The position numbers and the translations under genes were made by a program. A DNA stretch of 33,445 nucleotides from an uncultured Clostridia bacterium (GTDB taxonomy: Bacteria > Bacillota > Clostridia > Christensenellales > UBA1242), in NCBI GenBank assembly GCA_944381135.1, contig CALWJY010000010.1, positions 1 to 33,445 on the forward strand. Direction: 5' to 3'. Position 1 is the stretch's first letter. Every line of letters begins with the position of its first letter. The notes below the pieces were generated by a model that ran no database searches, was not told the DNA's origin, and saw only the letters and a program-made list of their open reading frames with translations. Shown piece after piece: positions 11,701-20,209 of this stretch.

Positions 11701-14111
11701 ACATCTATCGCGAAACAATCATAAGCCAAGAAATCACATCAAGCGGAAGTCTCTATTCCTTCTATGACACAGACACTGGAATATTATATTACATCAGCGA
11801 CACAGATTTCCAATTCACATACAATCCAAACAAATATTCTGTTCAACCTTATTATATAATTGAAGGTGAAAAAGGAGAACAAATTGATTCAGCAGACTTC
11901 AGCGATGTTCAAAATTCAAACCTTGCCGGAACACGAATCTTAACAGTTCCACCAAGAGTAGATGAAGATGGAAGATTCAATCAGACCTATGTTCTGGAAA
12001 TCAGAGATTCTCAGGACAACACAAACATCATCAGAGAAGTATATTTCATTCTATACAACGAACTTCCTGTTCATAATAAAACCACGGGAAGCAACTCTCC
12101 GGGACAATTTAAAATTTACAACTCAAATCGTCTGGACATCACCGATGAAATTCTTTCAAACGAGAGCACCGAAACTGGATATTATTCCGAAATTCAAATT
12201 GTGTTCACACTTAACGAATCAAACTTCATTCCGGTGAAATATTCCATCAGTTCAGATGGCGTCACATGGAGAGAATTGACTTCCGGCGAGCGATTGACAA
12301 GTCAATCGGGAGAACTTGAAACATACTATCTCAAAATTTGGTATGATGAAGAATATCTCCTCAATGCAGGCGGAACACCTGAGTATGTTTTTGGTGATGT
12401 TCCAAGAAGCCAAATCTACACTTTCAACCTTTCATCACTGACAACAACCTATTGGGTGGAATTGTCAAGAAATGGTCAAACAACAATCATTGACAAGAGC
12501 GGACAGACCTACTATTCAGCAAGTGGCATGCAATATGTGAATCACTATCTCGTCAACATCCCATACAGCGACCACGAACAAATTGAAATTCGCTGCAATC
12601 AAGAACAAGACATTCAACCTGTTTTGTATGCAACTTTGGACGATGGCGCTGGTGTTTACACAGAAATTTGGACAATTTCAAACACTGGCACAACCACAGG
12701 AAGCCCAGAATTTAACACAAGAATTGCAATCACATACATTCCACCAAGCAACAACTTTGTTGAAGAGTTCTATGTTTCCAACCTCAATGGCGTGATTGAC
12801 AACCAGAATATGATCAACTCAAGTTCCTACACCTTGGCTGTTCCAGAAGCCTACACAAGTGTGGACAGAATGGAACTCAGATGGTCAAAATATTATGGAC
12901 TTGTTCAAAACGAAATTCAAATTGAAATTGTCAAAGATGGCATGGCGTTTGAGCCTGTGATATATTCCACAACCGACTATTTCTACACATATTTGACATA
13001 CTCTGGAAAATATTTAATCAGACTTTACGATCTCTCAGGAAATGTCCAAAGGTTCAACATTGGCTCAACCGGACAAACAGAACAATTCACATTAATTTTC
13101 TTGAAGGATGTGCCATTCACTGTCACCTACACAAACCCCGAAACCGGAGAATCTGAAACAACACTTCCAATCAAGCAAGCGGTTTACAATGGTTCAGTCA
13201 CATTGAATATTGATTCCAGCACACGCTCCGAATTCTATATGCTCAGTGGCTATCCAACCATTTCTGTTTTGAAAAACGGCGAAGCATATGACGGCGGTTT
13301 CAGAGAAAACGAAACTGCATTCACCTTTGAAGAAGCAGGATATTATGAAATCACATTCACAGCAACAAGCAATCAAACAGATGTTGGCGTTCTCAGACAA
13401 GAGACCTATCAGTTCACAATTTTGAATGCTCAAGAATATAAGATTTCATATGTTTACAACCAATATTCTAACTATTATGTTGAAAGAGTGTTGAAAGATG
13501 GTCAAGACATAACTCAGGACTTAATCAGAACTCTTGACACACCAACAATCAATGTGGGTGGCACAACATATTTGGCTCAACTTCCACTTTCATATTTGGA
13601 TGAAAAAACGGGAGTTGGCACATATCTCATTACGGTTAACTCAAACAACCAAATGCTTCAATCATCAAGTGAAACCAATGCCATCACAAGCTTCACTTTC
13701 CAAGTGATAATCAACCAAGGCACTGCACCAATCAGAATTTCAATCAGTGAAGGAGCTTCCACAACAAGCGAAATCTCAGTCACCTACAACCTTGCAAACA
13801 TCTTTGCCGAAATGGGAGAGTGCACAATCAGAGTTGTAAGTTATTCCGATCAAGGTGTGATGGCAAACTTGATAACGCCAATTCAAGTCACTTCTGAAAG
13901 CACCGGAGAAGGAAACATTCCAATCGCAACACGCGGAACTTATTATGTTCAGATTGTTTCCCCAAGTGGCAACTTGTTGTTCAGTTATAAAGTCATCAAA
14001 AATGACCCAATGAACGCAGCCACAATCATCATCATTGTTGTTGCAGTGGTTGTTGTGTTGATTGTGTTATTGCTGATTTTCAAACTTAGAAAGAGAATTT
14101 CTGTAAAATAA
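5781..14111 (+). CDS. Giant membrane-anchored surface protein with Ig-like repeats
   Basis: This 2776-aa protein begins with a basic N-region and a hydrophobic stretch (NIFYIFFALCFFAVGVMTIA) that act as a secretion signal. It ends with a long valine/isoleucine TM segment and the basic tail KLRKRISVK. Nearly everything between should therefore lie outside the cell, held by a C-terminal membrane anchor; there is no LPxTG sorting motif. The ectodomain is rich in N, T, S and Y and poor in Cys. It repeats a beta-sandwich edge pattern GxYxIxxxDxxGN: GLYIINIIDSAGNQAY with DDTSPIF, SYYEVVETDKAGNMTIY, KYLIRLYDLSGNVQRF, TYYVQIVSPSGNLLF. This is typical of Ig-like/HYR-type adhesin modules. A GAGAGG ribosome site precedes the ATG and a terminator follows. 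Its convergent neighbour has the same design. Adhesion or surface-layer roles are inferred. Confidence 0.85.
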   Translation: MERKNFLTKNIFYIFFALCFFAVGVMTIAKSQSDEITFAEDVSESVIDNQNIPDYFLVQEFLDDNAGEDGEDSSNSESLITYDTFRYFSEESTANYLQLSLATNGESWSTNPIYSHVYYPDLNNRSNFYFYSVENVTLYINGERQNTTDKTFINDTGLSFPNYMGSSTGNALTLDDFSMVFDNSGSATNAISILDENGNVVEGVYRVSIHLMLCGATDGTNDASEDSFLQEEEVTIDYSFFVLDNSNYFDNNRPIVNNFSFDHQVLISDVNNANAFRLYSNYTSKSGVGTSTTTNQIPYIEFDYTRFEADISKNFSNTVQTANIAFDKDFLLEENPSTSPVVVTGDEIVYVDFNAETQQCRIYFTDLGEYSISLNPIKLVQTSAGIQKYALEGMASVTRNVAVYLYGYQIGYTNFDEAPDENNVRPFGEMKTHNFTDEDGTKVDGFFSDSADITSAFVNSNPSYSQDALSTTFLRTNIVSFLNNQINSGYEIVKTNQTPIRLNTNASYNSGALYNSYILSTNQMNNSSTTSLTLQNSPLYVKDFTGSVESADGIYIYVIAYTYNNYFESENYQNSEKVFYQVFCFEITKGTPNISVTSEDGNEVFSGSFVNQSVVIDDTTKENPYNQDVTVQIYAVDYTNNNSYLTGFGGEYGISLSQLNENEGRTGNSVTLSANAHYTIRLYYTNQLSSIDTRLSSTGYISQQTFTIDTIQITGITGRNVSEITSSSDYTILDNMTSFATNQSMVLSWDEKLSGATTEVYYRYFPLATSQYYSPSDESNVSEILDSMLRQSSATLPVNAVLNLSATNNNWLPLNATSVDPLNVGNTENLQLGDRVSSNYVLSRAGLYIINIIDSAGNQAYDVFFIDDTSPIFALFDETSLSYSIPSTTVYITDTSTLYWGDYKGIYIQNFNSDLYTNYTLTQPPTITSSTSLSNFYQNRDGDIEMEIWQTMYEKLYNPSNETKNMQYFTIRDVNVGSGVSATTTYTGMYMTIAINDISYYTDLASEQTNFTQQQGNQHEIGVEEENTYTVLIRDLSNTKRDLNSSSLTANDYANYYSARQTVIVSFDQSRFSITYQNSSGQTESLTPVFTEEGMDDEDETLRTLTSYLNPTRMETSLSISFIPTSMADDGTTQIQVESVEIRYYAYVLNEERASDGIYYYDLSETPEITYAYTFDGMTSSNETTTIPIGTSNTQRITNDGKYEIVRTYMTGDGYSINTRDYYQRTYVLYVDRNEVVSNPETIGNDGHSESLVGGDIFVAMFDNGTSSNLVVTFPNSEEGNTDGQSIYNNGSNIQINPTTNKIPVNVYVPMYKYTTYVQKNQTTNGYDFTVNYDFETQEVVDETQGTTTETYDDMNNYNSENVINEYVLYAEIYKDGSNPNNLIATTSNDINSIASRNGFLVFYGTNGQELPAITEAGTYYVRIYQGRFGTGLDDNRFENYKEFRFEILQATPEFNIQQTNGSSIYSEPVSNASYTTAYYTNQANVTLSWEAATDKYMIEVDEITLSTRSRTYSIVKNTDAEGNVSWTTDNEEIWTSLPHIEGSMWNATLNLRMLSGVYENNGYVDITMQFRTAGSLYSPVTKRLNVDLSAPVTNINNLVSLSSSGIITSMNESSLRSHLTADLQTTTDVNNTSFNISNRNDNNTFAYYSYTVSSSYLQTLVSSKDYMTYIRLFNDKYSGSSIRETYPSEFMARNFDEVSTVSALQANSYYEVVETDKAGNMTIYTIYVTDHSSDCDIISYVDGNMGEQTSYDTADYSLVQERSGAIHNIYSRTGFSLTGINFFGDEWAQITLTTYSARGDRTVRTLMLSPYDPGYAIAFVGNTTQRIAISDLIDGSTGSTYKHSIAIYNRQTGLTETFYVNIYNTSLSASLTEDQNAEYIRFAYVSDAQIQNTTTASTYVTQIRISANGSVIYEQSNPLGYASIWRSNANVNVVTQNNAYLTFELNPDTNFSSNARILYEYTDNYGRQYQEIHIYRETIISQEITSSGSLYSFYDTDTGILYYISDTDFQFTYNPNKYSVQPYYIIEGEKGEQIDSADFSDVQNSNLAGTRILTVPPRVDEDGRFNQTYVLEIRDSQDNTNIIREVYFILYNELPVHNKTTGSNSPGQFKIYNSNRLDITDEILSNESTETGYYSEIQIVFTLNESNFIPVKYSISSDGVTWRELTSGERLTSQSGELETYYLKIWYDEEYLLNAGGTPEYVFGDVPRSQIYTFNLSSLTTTYWVELSRNGQTTIIDKSGQTYYSASGMQYVNHYLVNIPYSDHEQIEIRCNQEQDIQPVLYATLDDGAGVYTEIWTISNTGTTTGSPEFNTRIAITYIPPSNNFVEEFYVSNLNGVIDNQNMINSSSYTLAVPEAYTSVDRMELRWSKYYGLVQNEIQIEIVKDGMAFEPVIYSTTDYFYTYLTYSGKYLIRLYDLSGNVQRFNIGSTGQTEQFTLIFLKDVPFTVTYTNPETGESETTLPIKQAVYNGSVTLNIDSSTRSEFYMLSGYPTISVLKNGEAYDGGFRENETAFTFEEAGYYEITFTATSNQTDVGVLRQETYQFTILNAQEYKISYVYNQYSNYYVERVLKDGQDITQDLIRTLDTPTINVGGTTYLAQLPLSYLDEKTGVGTYLITVNSNNQMLQSSSETNAITSFTFQVIINQGTAPIRISISEGASTTSEISVTYNLANIFAEMGECTIRVVSYSDQGVMANLITPIQVTSESTGEGNIPIATRGTYYVQIVSPSGNLLFSYKVIKNDPMNAATIIIIVVAVVVVLIVLLLIFKLRKRISVK

Positions 14112-14184
14112 TCAATGAAACTCAAATAATCAAAAGTCTGAAATTCTTTGACTGTTTTGTATGCCCAAAATGAAAATTAGAGTT

Positions 14185-14217
14185 AAAAAAGATAGTCCAT
14201 TTGTGACTATCTTTTTT
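14185..14217 (+). terminator. Terminator of the 2776-aa surface protein
   Basis: A perfect 13-bp stem AAAAAAGATAGTC/GACTATCTTTTTT (14185-14197 and 14205-14217) with a 7-nt loop ends in a T tract. Its symmetry means it could also stop minus-strand transcripts. Confidence 0.9.
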
Positions 14218-14355
14218 GTCTAAAAACACTAATTCCTAAATTTAATTTTTTGTTTCAAAATTTGTCTTAACTGCAAATCATACAGGTAGACTATTTAATT
14301 AAGTTTTATATAAGAAAAATAAGACGAATAAAAAATCAATTTAAACAGGACATTA

Positions 14356-14383
14356 AAAAATAAGAGCAAATGCTCTTATTTTT
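14356..14383 (-). terminator. Terminator overlapping the stop of the 1427-aa gene
   Basis: The arms AAAAATAAGAGCA/TGCTCTTATTTTT (14356-14368 and 14371-14383) are perfectly complementary, with A-runs that become a U tract in the minus-strand transcript. The arm overlaps the stop codon of the surface-protein gene at 14382. Confidence 0.85.
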
Positions 14384-17300
14384 ATTTTTTCATTTCTTTA
14401 TCAAGTTTAACTTTTGAAACGATGAAGTAGATGATTACGCCTGCAAGAACAAGAACTGCAACAACAATCAAGACTGTTCCAACAATTTGATAAATCATTG
14501 TGGTGTCTGTTGTTCTTTCAGAAACTTCAAAAGTGATTGTCTCTGTTGTTTCTTGTCCGACTGCATCCTCAACTGTGAATGTCAAAGTGTATGTGCCAAT
14601 TTCGTCAAGGTTGTAAACTTTAACTGTGTCGGTTGAAGATTCATCCTCTTCAATTGTTGTGGTTGTTGAACCATTGTTACTTGTCAATGTGACAGTTGGA
14701 AGTGTTCCATCTGGAAGAGCATTGTTGTCTGTCACTCTGATTTCTGACAAATCAATTGTAAGTGTTGAACCAATTGTATATGTTTCGTCAACATATTCAG
14801 TTGGGAATGTCATGGTTGGAGCAACATTGTCACCAACAGCGATGCTGTATGTCGATGTGCTGTAATTTCCAGCATTGTCATACACTGTGTATGTGATTGT
14901 GTATGTTCCGTCCATCACATTGCTTTGAATTTCGTAGGTTTGATTTTGTCCAGCATCTTCTCCAGTCCATTCTCTTGGGCTTGCTGAACCAGAAGCAAGT
15001 CTGAATGAAAGTGAGATTGAAGATCTTGAGAGGTCAATTCCGCTTGCATCGCTTGCTTGAATTCCATAAATTGTCAATGTTCTGTTTTCTTCAAGTTCTT
15101 CTGTTGAAAGAGAAACTGGATATCTGTCTGTAAAATCTGCAATTGTAGGTCCTTGAGTGTCTTGAATTGTGATGTGATATGTTTCGCTTGTCAAATTATA
15201 TTCACGAAGTTCAGTAAACCAATCATCAAGTGCTAAGTCTGGATCGCCAAGAATTGTTGATGCATAAGTCAATTCATCAACAGGCGTATATCCGCCCTCA
15301 TCTTCTTCATAAATTCCGACAACGCCTTGATCATTTCTCATCACATAATAGAATTGATCTGGTGTGACTTTAACCTTAAACTTGTCCCCTTCAATCCAAA
15401 CGCTTGCTGTTTCTTCAGGGTTTGTGTCTGCATTACTATATGTGAAGAATCCACCTTCAGTGTAAACACCTTCATCATATCCCCATTCATTGTATGTGAA
15501 ATATTTGAAGTTGTAAACTTTAAGAGAAACTGTGTAGATCAAATCATATTCGCCAACACCAAGTTCTCTTGGTTTCAAAGAACCAACTTGTCCAAATGTT
15601 GTTGTATAGTCATATGGTCTGTTGTCTGAGTCAACGCCATAAACCACATATTGATAGTCATCATTGTCATCATATTCTTCCGAATTTGAAGTATATTCGT
15701 CATATGTCACGCTCTTTGCAATTTCATAACTTACTGTCGGAACAGGAATTTCAATTGTGTCGTTCAAGCCATAATCGTCAAGTTCCAATGGTTCGCTGAA
15801 ATCAAGATTTGTGTTGATGACAGGTGGTTGAATGACTGTTCTTGGATTCACATCATAGTTGACAAATGCAACAATTGTGTTTCCTCTGCTGTCTGCAACT
15901 GAAATGCTGAGTTGATAATCTCCATTTGCATAAGAAGCAACAAAACTTCCGCCATGAACAGTATATTCACCCATTCCATTTGAGCCAACTCTTCTTTCTG
16001 CATAATAGCCTGTTGGGTTTATATTCGCAACTGTGCCATCATTGTCAGTGTATGTCACTTTGAGGTTGAAACTCATATATGAAACCGCATCATCACGAAC
16101 AACCATTGTTGGAAGTTCAATTTCTGCGCCTTGGTCATATTCTGTTCTTGTTTCACTGAGTGAAATGAATTGTGGAGCATATTGGTCATTTGCATTTGAA
16201 ATTTGAACCGTTTGCCCATACATGTTCACGTTGCCAGCATCATCATAAACAAACACAACAATTTGAAGGCTTCTTGCCTCGACACCTGCTTCACTTACAT
16301 CAATTGAATATGTTGAAGCAGAGGCATCTGTGAGGTTGATGTATCCATCTTCGTCACCTTCATGATATGAAGCATAAACTTCTGTCAATGGTCTTCCATT
16401 TTGAAGTGCGTTCGAGTGAGAATTTAAGTCTGCCCAAAGTTGTGTCAAGTTTTCTGTTGAAATTTTTCCGTCATTGTTTGAAACATCAATTGGAGTTCCA
16501 TCGTTGTCAAGATAACGATACATAGTCACAATTGACATACTGTTGTCAAAATTGTCTGAAGCTGTTGGAACATTGAATGTCACTGTCGAATTTGGAGTGT
16601 AAAGGCTTTGAAGTGTTGTGCTGAAAGTGATTTCTGGAATTTCGCTGTCAATTTCGTTGACAATTCTAAGTCCTCTGTAAGTGTCTGTTTCATTTCCAGC
16701 AGCATCCTCTGCGATGTAGTGAACATAATATTGTCCTGTGCCCATTCCGCTGTTTGCAGAAGTTGCGCCAAATGTTTGGTCAACATCCAAATATGCAAAA
16801 CCAAGTTCTGCAATTGTGTCTTCTGATTGGTCTCTGAGCCAAGAAATCAATGTCTCTCCGTTTGTGATTGAAGAATCAAATATGCCTGCACTTGCAAAGA
16901 GATCATAAATGCTTTGAGCGTTTGCATTGTCAATGACAATCAAATAATAATTTTCTTTCAACCATTGTCTCATTGCGTCATCACTGCCAACGCTTGTTGC
17001 GCCTCTGTTGATGAGATAGTTGTTTGTTTTAAGTGCTTGCCATGCGCTTGAGCTTCCGGTGTCGCTATAGTTGAACACAAGGTTATATTCATCATATCCT
17101 GAAATTGTGAGTCTTGTCACAGTCTCGTCAGTCATGATTGTTCTTGTAAGGCTGATGTCATCATCGTTCACATTTGAAACATTGTCTTCCATTCCAATTG
17201 CGTAAATTACAACACCATTTGCATAAGCTCTTGTCTTAAGTTTGCTTGTTGCATCTTCATAAGTTGGAACAGTTTCATCACTTTCAAGATCCTCAACAGC

Positions 17301-18665
17301 CTCTCTGACTGAAGCATCATAGATGACAGGTGTTGGATTTGTGTTGTCTGTGATGTTTGTGTATTCATAAGAACCCGCTGTGGAAGACTTTGAGTTTCCA
17401 TAGAAGTCTGTGATTGTGTAGATAAATCTATAATATCCGTCTTGAAGAGGTTTAAATGATGTTGGGTCAACAAGATAGTAATGTGTGGCACCATCAACTG
17501 TTTCTTCTCTCAAAACCGGATTTTTTGGGTCTGTGTTGTAAAGATTTGGGTCAAGTGAGGCAAATCCACTTTCAGACCTGTTTGAAGTAAAGAGCACTTC
17601 AACTTCATAATAAACATCAACGCTTTCATTTGCTGGTGTTGTGTTTGAAGATGTCACACCAACTGCAGCTGGAAGTGTGTTTTCAACGCCTGTTTCTCCA
17701 TTGTCAGTCCAATCTGAAGCAAGTTCCAATTGCAAAGAATAGTTTTGATAATAATTGTCTTCTGGATTGTCTTGTTCAGCATAAACTCTGACAGTTTTTG
17801 TTGAAGAAACCACAAAGTTTCCGTCAACATAGTAGGAATACGTGATTGTATAGTTTCCAGCACCTGCTTCTTTAAACACGTCGCCGTTAACAAAAAATCT
17901 TCCTGTTGGTTGACTTTCAGCATCAACTTCCGTTGTGATGTTGTGAGAATTTCCGTTCACGCCACCTCTGAGAGTCATCACAACATAGTTTCCTGTTTGA
18001 ACTTCTGGTTGAGATGTGTAGAACGCAACATCTTCAACTTCGTCTCCGTCTTCATCTTTGATTTCTGGAAGAGCAAGAAACATGTCTTTGTATGATTCGC
18101 CATCTTTTGCCAAAGAAAGATCCAATATGCTTGGCATAATGTTTTCTTCATTATCGCTGAAGTTGATTGTTGCAGATGAAACCGTGCTTACAACTTCCAA
18201 ATCATAGCTGTTTGTGTAGGTTTTTCCATCAATTGTGTATTGATATGAATATGTGACAACATATGTGCCTTCATTTTCAGCAACAAAAGTGCCGTCATAA
18301 CCATCGTCTATGCTGCTTGTCACTTTTGCACCATTGTAGGTCACTCTAACCTCAGTACTTTCAAGTGTGACACTTCCGCTTGCTTGATCCATTGTCTGTC
18401 CGTTCTTGGTTTCATCACCAATCACCCAATTGCTGTTGCCATCAATTTGAGCTTCTGGGATTGAGTATGTTGCACCTTTTGTGACAACTCTTGAATCTTC
18501 GCCGTTGACATTGTCGATTGTCAAAATGTCGAAGTTTTCAACATATTCTCCGTCCACAGCCAAAGCCACCAATCCATTGATTGGAAAGCACAGAATTGAC
18601 AAAGCAAATGCCACAACAAGCACAAGCCCTCTGAAAAATACTGATTTCTGTCTTCTAACTTTCAT
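14382..18665 (-). CDS. Large membrane-anchored surface protein with Ig-like repeats
   Basis: This 1427-aa protein starts at ATG 18665, chosen because AAGGAG lies 6 bases upstream and the promoter at 18763-18792 would start transcription below the more distal in-frame ATG at 18758. The N-terminus is a classic signal peptide: MKVRRQK, then FFRGLVLVVAFALSILCFP, then GLVALAVDGEY. The C-terminus is one TM segment (QIVGTVLIVVAVLVLAGVIIYF) with a lysine-rich cytoplasmic tail. The ectodomain is acidic and Thr/Asp/Tyr-rich. It repeats GxYxxxYxxxDxxGN cores about nine times, e.g. GQYYVHYIAEDAAGNETDTY, GTYTITYTVYDNAGNYSTS and GTYTLTFTVEDAVGQETTE, each usually led by a DxxxPxxxF strand (DNVAPTMTFP). These look like bacterial Ig-like/cadherin-like domains. 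There is no sortase motif. It is convergent with the 2776-aa protein of the same architecture, so both probably decorate one surface. Confidence 0.87.
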   Translation of the reverse strand: MKVRRQKSVFFRGLVLVVAFALSILCFPINGLVALAVDGEYVENFDILTIDNVNGEDSRVVTKGATYSIPEAQIDGNSNWVIGDETKNGQTMDQASGSVTLESTEVRVTYNGAKVTSSIDDGYDGTFVAENEGTYVVTYSYQYTIDGKTYTNSYDLEVVSTVSSATINFSDNEENIMPSILDLSLAKDGESYKDMFLALPEIKDEDGDEVEDVAFYTSQPEVQTGNYVVMTLRGGVNGNSHNITTEVDAESQPTGRFFVNGDVFKEAGAGNYTITYSYYVDGNFVVSSTKTVRVYAEQDNPEDNYYQNYSLQLELASDWTDNGETGVENTLPAAVGVTSSNTTPANESVDVYYEVEVLFTSNRSESGFASLDPNLYNTDPKNPVLREETVDGATHYYLVDPTSFKPLQDGYYRFIYTITDFYGNSKSSTAGSYEYTNITDNTNPTPVIYDASVREAVEDLESDETVPTYEDATSKLKTRAYANGVVIYAIGMEDNVSNVNDDDISLTRTIMTDETVTRLTISGYDEYNLVFNYSDTGSSSAWQALKTNNYLINRGATSVGSDDAMRQWLKENYYLIVIDNANAQSIYDLFASAGIFDSSITNGETLISWLRDQSEDTIAELGFAYLDVDQTFGATSANSGMGTGQYYVHYIAEDAAGNETDTYRGLRIVNEIDSEIPEITFSTTLQSLYTPNSTVTFNVPTASDNFDNSMSIVTMYRYLDNDGTPIDVSNNDGKISTENLTQLWADLNSHSNALQNGRPLTEVYASYHEGDEDGYINLTDASASTYSIDVSEAGVEARSLQIVVFVYDDAGNVNMYGQTVQISNANDQYAPQFISLSETRTEYDQGAEIELPTMVVRDDAVSYMSFNLKVTYTDNDGTVANINPTGYYAERRVGSNGMGEYTVHGGSFVASYANGDYQLSISVADSRGNTIVAFVNYDVNPRTVIQPPVINTNLDFSEPLELDDYGLNDTIEIPVPTVSYEIAKSVTYDEYTSNSEEYDDNDDYQYVVYGVDSDNRPYDYTTTFGQVGSLKPRELGVGEYDLIYTVSLKVYNFKYFTYNEWGYDEGVYTEGGFFTYSNADTNPEETASVWIEGDKFKVKVTPDQFYYVMRNDQGVVGIYEEDEGGYTPVDELTYASTILGDPDLALDDWFTELREYNLTSETYHITIQDTQGPTIADFTDRYPVSLSTEELEENRTLTIYGIQASDASGIDLSRSSISLSFRLASGSASPREWTGEDAGQNQTYEIQSNVMDGTYTITYTVYDNAGNYSTSTYSIAVGDNVAPTMTFPTEYVDETYTIGSTLTIDLSEIRVTDNNALPDGTLPTVTLTSNNGSTTTTIEEDESSTDTVKVYNLDEIGTYTLTFTVEDAVGQETTETITFEVSERTTDTTMIYQIVGTVLIVVAVLVLAGVIIYFIVSKVKLDKEMKK

Positions 18666-18699
18666 AAGTTTCTCCTTGTTTGTTTGTCTGAAAGGAATT

Positions 18700-18720
18700 T
18701 TAAAATTTTGTTGCGCCCAT
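18700..18720 (-). other. Possible six-codon leader ORF ahead of the 1427-aa gene
   Basis: In the 5' leader, GAAAGG (18727-18732) stands 6 bases before an ATG that opens MGATKF and a stop. The main ribosome site and ATG follow ~35 bases later. It could tune translation, or be chance. Confidence 0.25.
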
Positions 18721-18762
18721 GTTTTTCCTTTCAAAAATTCTCGCGCATAATTAAACAAACTT

Positions 18763-18792
18763 ATTTTACATTAATTCCACCACAAAAGTCAA
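18763..18792 (-). promoter_or_regulatory. Promoter of the 1427-aa surface protein
   Basis: TTGACT (18787-18792), an 18-bp spacer and TAAAAT (18763-18768) on the minus strand. The predicted start near 18756 gives a leader of about 90 nt. Confidence 0.7.
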
Positions 18793-18924
18793 TCATTTTT
18801 GCAAGATAAGCAGGCGAAATTTAAAAATATTTTGCAAATCTCAAACTTTTATATGTGCGAATTTTCGCACTAAGTTTGTCGAATAAGCAAGATTTAACTT
18901 TTTACAAGCCAAATCACAGCAAAA

Positions 18925-19055
18925 TTCGTCACCCTGAGGCGTCAATAACGCTTTTGTTTCTTGCCATTTCAATCCAATCTCATCACCTAAAACATTTGTT
19001 TAAGCCTAAATCATGTCACCCTGAGCGAAGTCCGTTGGGTCTCAGCAACAATAAA
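18925..19055. repeat. Dispersed intergenic repeats (CACCCTGAG units)
   Basis: Two repeat copies lie here: GTCACCCTGAGGCGTCAATAACGC near 18929 and GTCACCCTGAGCGAAGTCC with GTTGGGTCTCAGC near 19014. The second is almost identical to a copy near 28118. The remainder of 18793-19074 shows no gene or clear terminator. Confidence 0.65.
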
Positions 19056-19074
19056 AAACAATCTAAAATCAAAA

Positions 19075-19770
19075 TTAAGAAATTTCAATCAACTTGTTTC
19101 CAACAAGGTCACAAGAGGTCAAAAAGTAGGTTATTCCGTTTTTCTCCAAAACCAAATGTTGACGACAATAGGCATGAATGTGCCCATAAACCACTTTTTT
19201 GACGCCATATTTCTCCAAAACTGCCGTCACCTCATTGTCCTCTTCTTTGAAAGAATATGGCGGATAGTGCAACATGCAAACAATTTCTTCATTGTTTGTT
19301 TGAAGTTTTTTTGCCTCTTGAAGCGTCAATTCTAATCTTATAAGTTCTCGCTTATAAATTTTTTCGCTTTCTGGTGTCATAGGCTTGTTTGGGTCTGGAA
19401 TGTTCCAAAGTCTTGTGCCACAAATGATGAAATTCTCAAATTTGATTGCATCATTTTGAATGGCATAAAAGTTTTGAGGCAAAATTCCCCTAACAGCACT
19501 TATGCTTTTCCACCAATAGTCATGATTTCCCCGAATTATAACTTTCTTTCCAGGTAAATCTTTCAACATGTCAAAATCAGCAACCGCATCTTCAAGCCTC
19601 ATCGCCCAAGAAAAGTCGCCTGCCATCAAAACAATGTCATCTTCTTTGACACTTTCTTTCCAATCTGTAAAAATCTTGTCCAAATAGTTTTCCCATGTTG
19701 GACCAAAAATGTCCATAGGTTTCGGATTATTGACAGAAAGGTGAAGGTCACTTATTGCATAAATCTTCAT
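19075..19770 (-). CDS. Calcineurin-like metallophosphoesterase
   Basis: This 231-aa cytosolic phosphohydrolase has the full two-metal motif set: SDLHL (D8, H10), GDFSW (D52), GNHDYWW (N82, H83), GTRLWN (118-123), LHYPP (H168) and GHIHAYCR (H197, H199). These residues normally bind Mn/Fe and activate water. The length and the GNHDYWW/HYPP wording fit the predicted-phosphohydrolase family COG1768-like; the substrate is unknown. Its ATG overlaps the stop of the upstream yqeY-like gene by 4 bases (ATGA), so the two are co-transcribed and probably translationally coupled. No clear terminator is visible downstream before the repeat region. Confidence 0.92.
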   Translation of the reverse strand: MKIYAISDLHLSVNNPKPMDIFGPTWENYLDKIFTDWKESVKEDDIVLMAGDFSWAMRLEDAVADFDMLKDLPGKKVIIRGNHDYWWKSISAVRGILPQNFYAIQNDAIKFENFIICGTRLWNIPDPNKPMTPESEKIYKRELIRLELTLQEAKKLQTNNEEIVCMLHYPPYSFKEEDNEVTAVLEKYGVKKVVYGHIHAYCRQHLVLEKNGITYFLTSCDLVGNKLIEIS

Positions 19771-20189
19771 AAACTCTTCAAAACTTCTTGCACCAAACGC
19801 ATGTCCACTTGTCCGTTGAAATTTGCTTTGAAATGTTTCATGACTGTTGGCACACTTTTGTCCTCCAATTTTGAAATGATGTCGGCAATTTCTTCTCGCG
19901 AGAGCATTTTTGGAAGATATTTTGTTGCAATTTCAATCTGCCTTGTGATGTTTGCAACCTCGGTGGTGTTTCCAACCTTTGAATAGTTTTCTTTTTCATC
20001 ATTCAATTCCTTAATAAGTTTTTGAATGATGTTTGAAATGTCCGCGTCTGTCATTTCTTTTCCGCTTTCACGCCTTGCAATTTTTTCAAGCATAATTTTG
20101 TTCATAAGCACGCTGTAGAACGCACGCGCAACAGAATCTTTGTTCTTTATTGCCTCAATATTTGCTTTTTTAATTTGTTCTTCAATCAT
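19767..20189 (-). CDS. yqeY: YqeY-like GatB/YqeY domain protein
   Basis: A 140-aa protein matching the small stand-alone GatB/YqeY family (usually ~150 aa), related to the tRNA-binding tail domain of the amidotransferase subunit GatB. Visible signatures are the N-terminal helix IKKANIEAIKNKDSVARAFYSVLMNKI, the DISNIIQKLIKELNDEKENY stretch, EIATKYLPKMLSREEI and the C-terminal VMKHFKANFNGQVDMRLVQEVLK. This last part is the helical tail expected to contact tRNA in GatB, and the cellular role of stand-alone YqeY is not settled. AAGGAG precedes the ATG and a promoter lies at 20210-20238. It is the first gene of an operon with the metallophosphoesterase. Confidence 0.93.
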   Translation of the reverse strand: MIEEQIKKANIEAIKNKDSVARAFYSVLMNKIMLEKIARRESGKEMTDADISNIIQKLIKELNDEKENYSKVGNTTEVANITRQIEIATKYLPKMLSREEIADIISKLEDKSVPTVMKHFKANFNGQVDMRLVQEVLKSL

Positions 20190-20209
20190 TTTTCACTCCT
20201 TTTCTTTTA

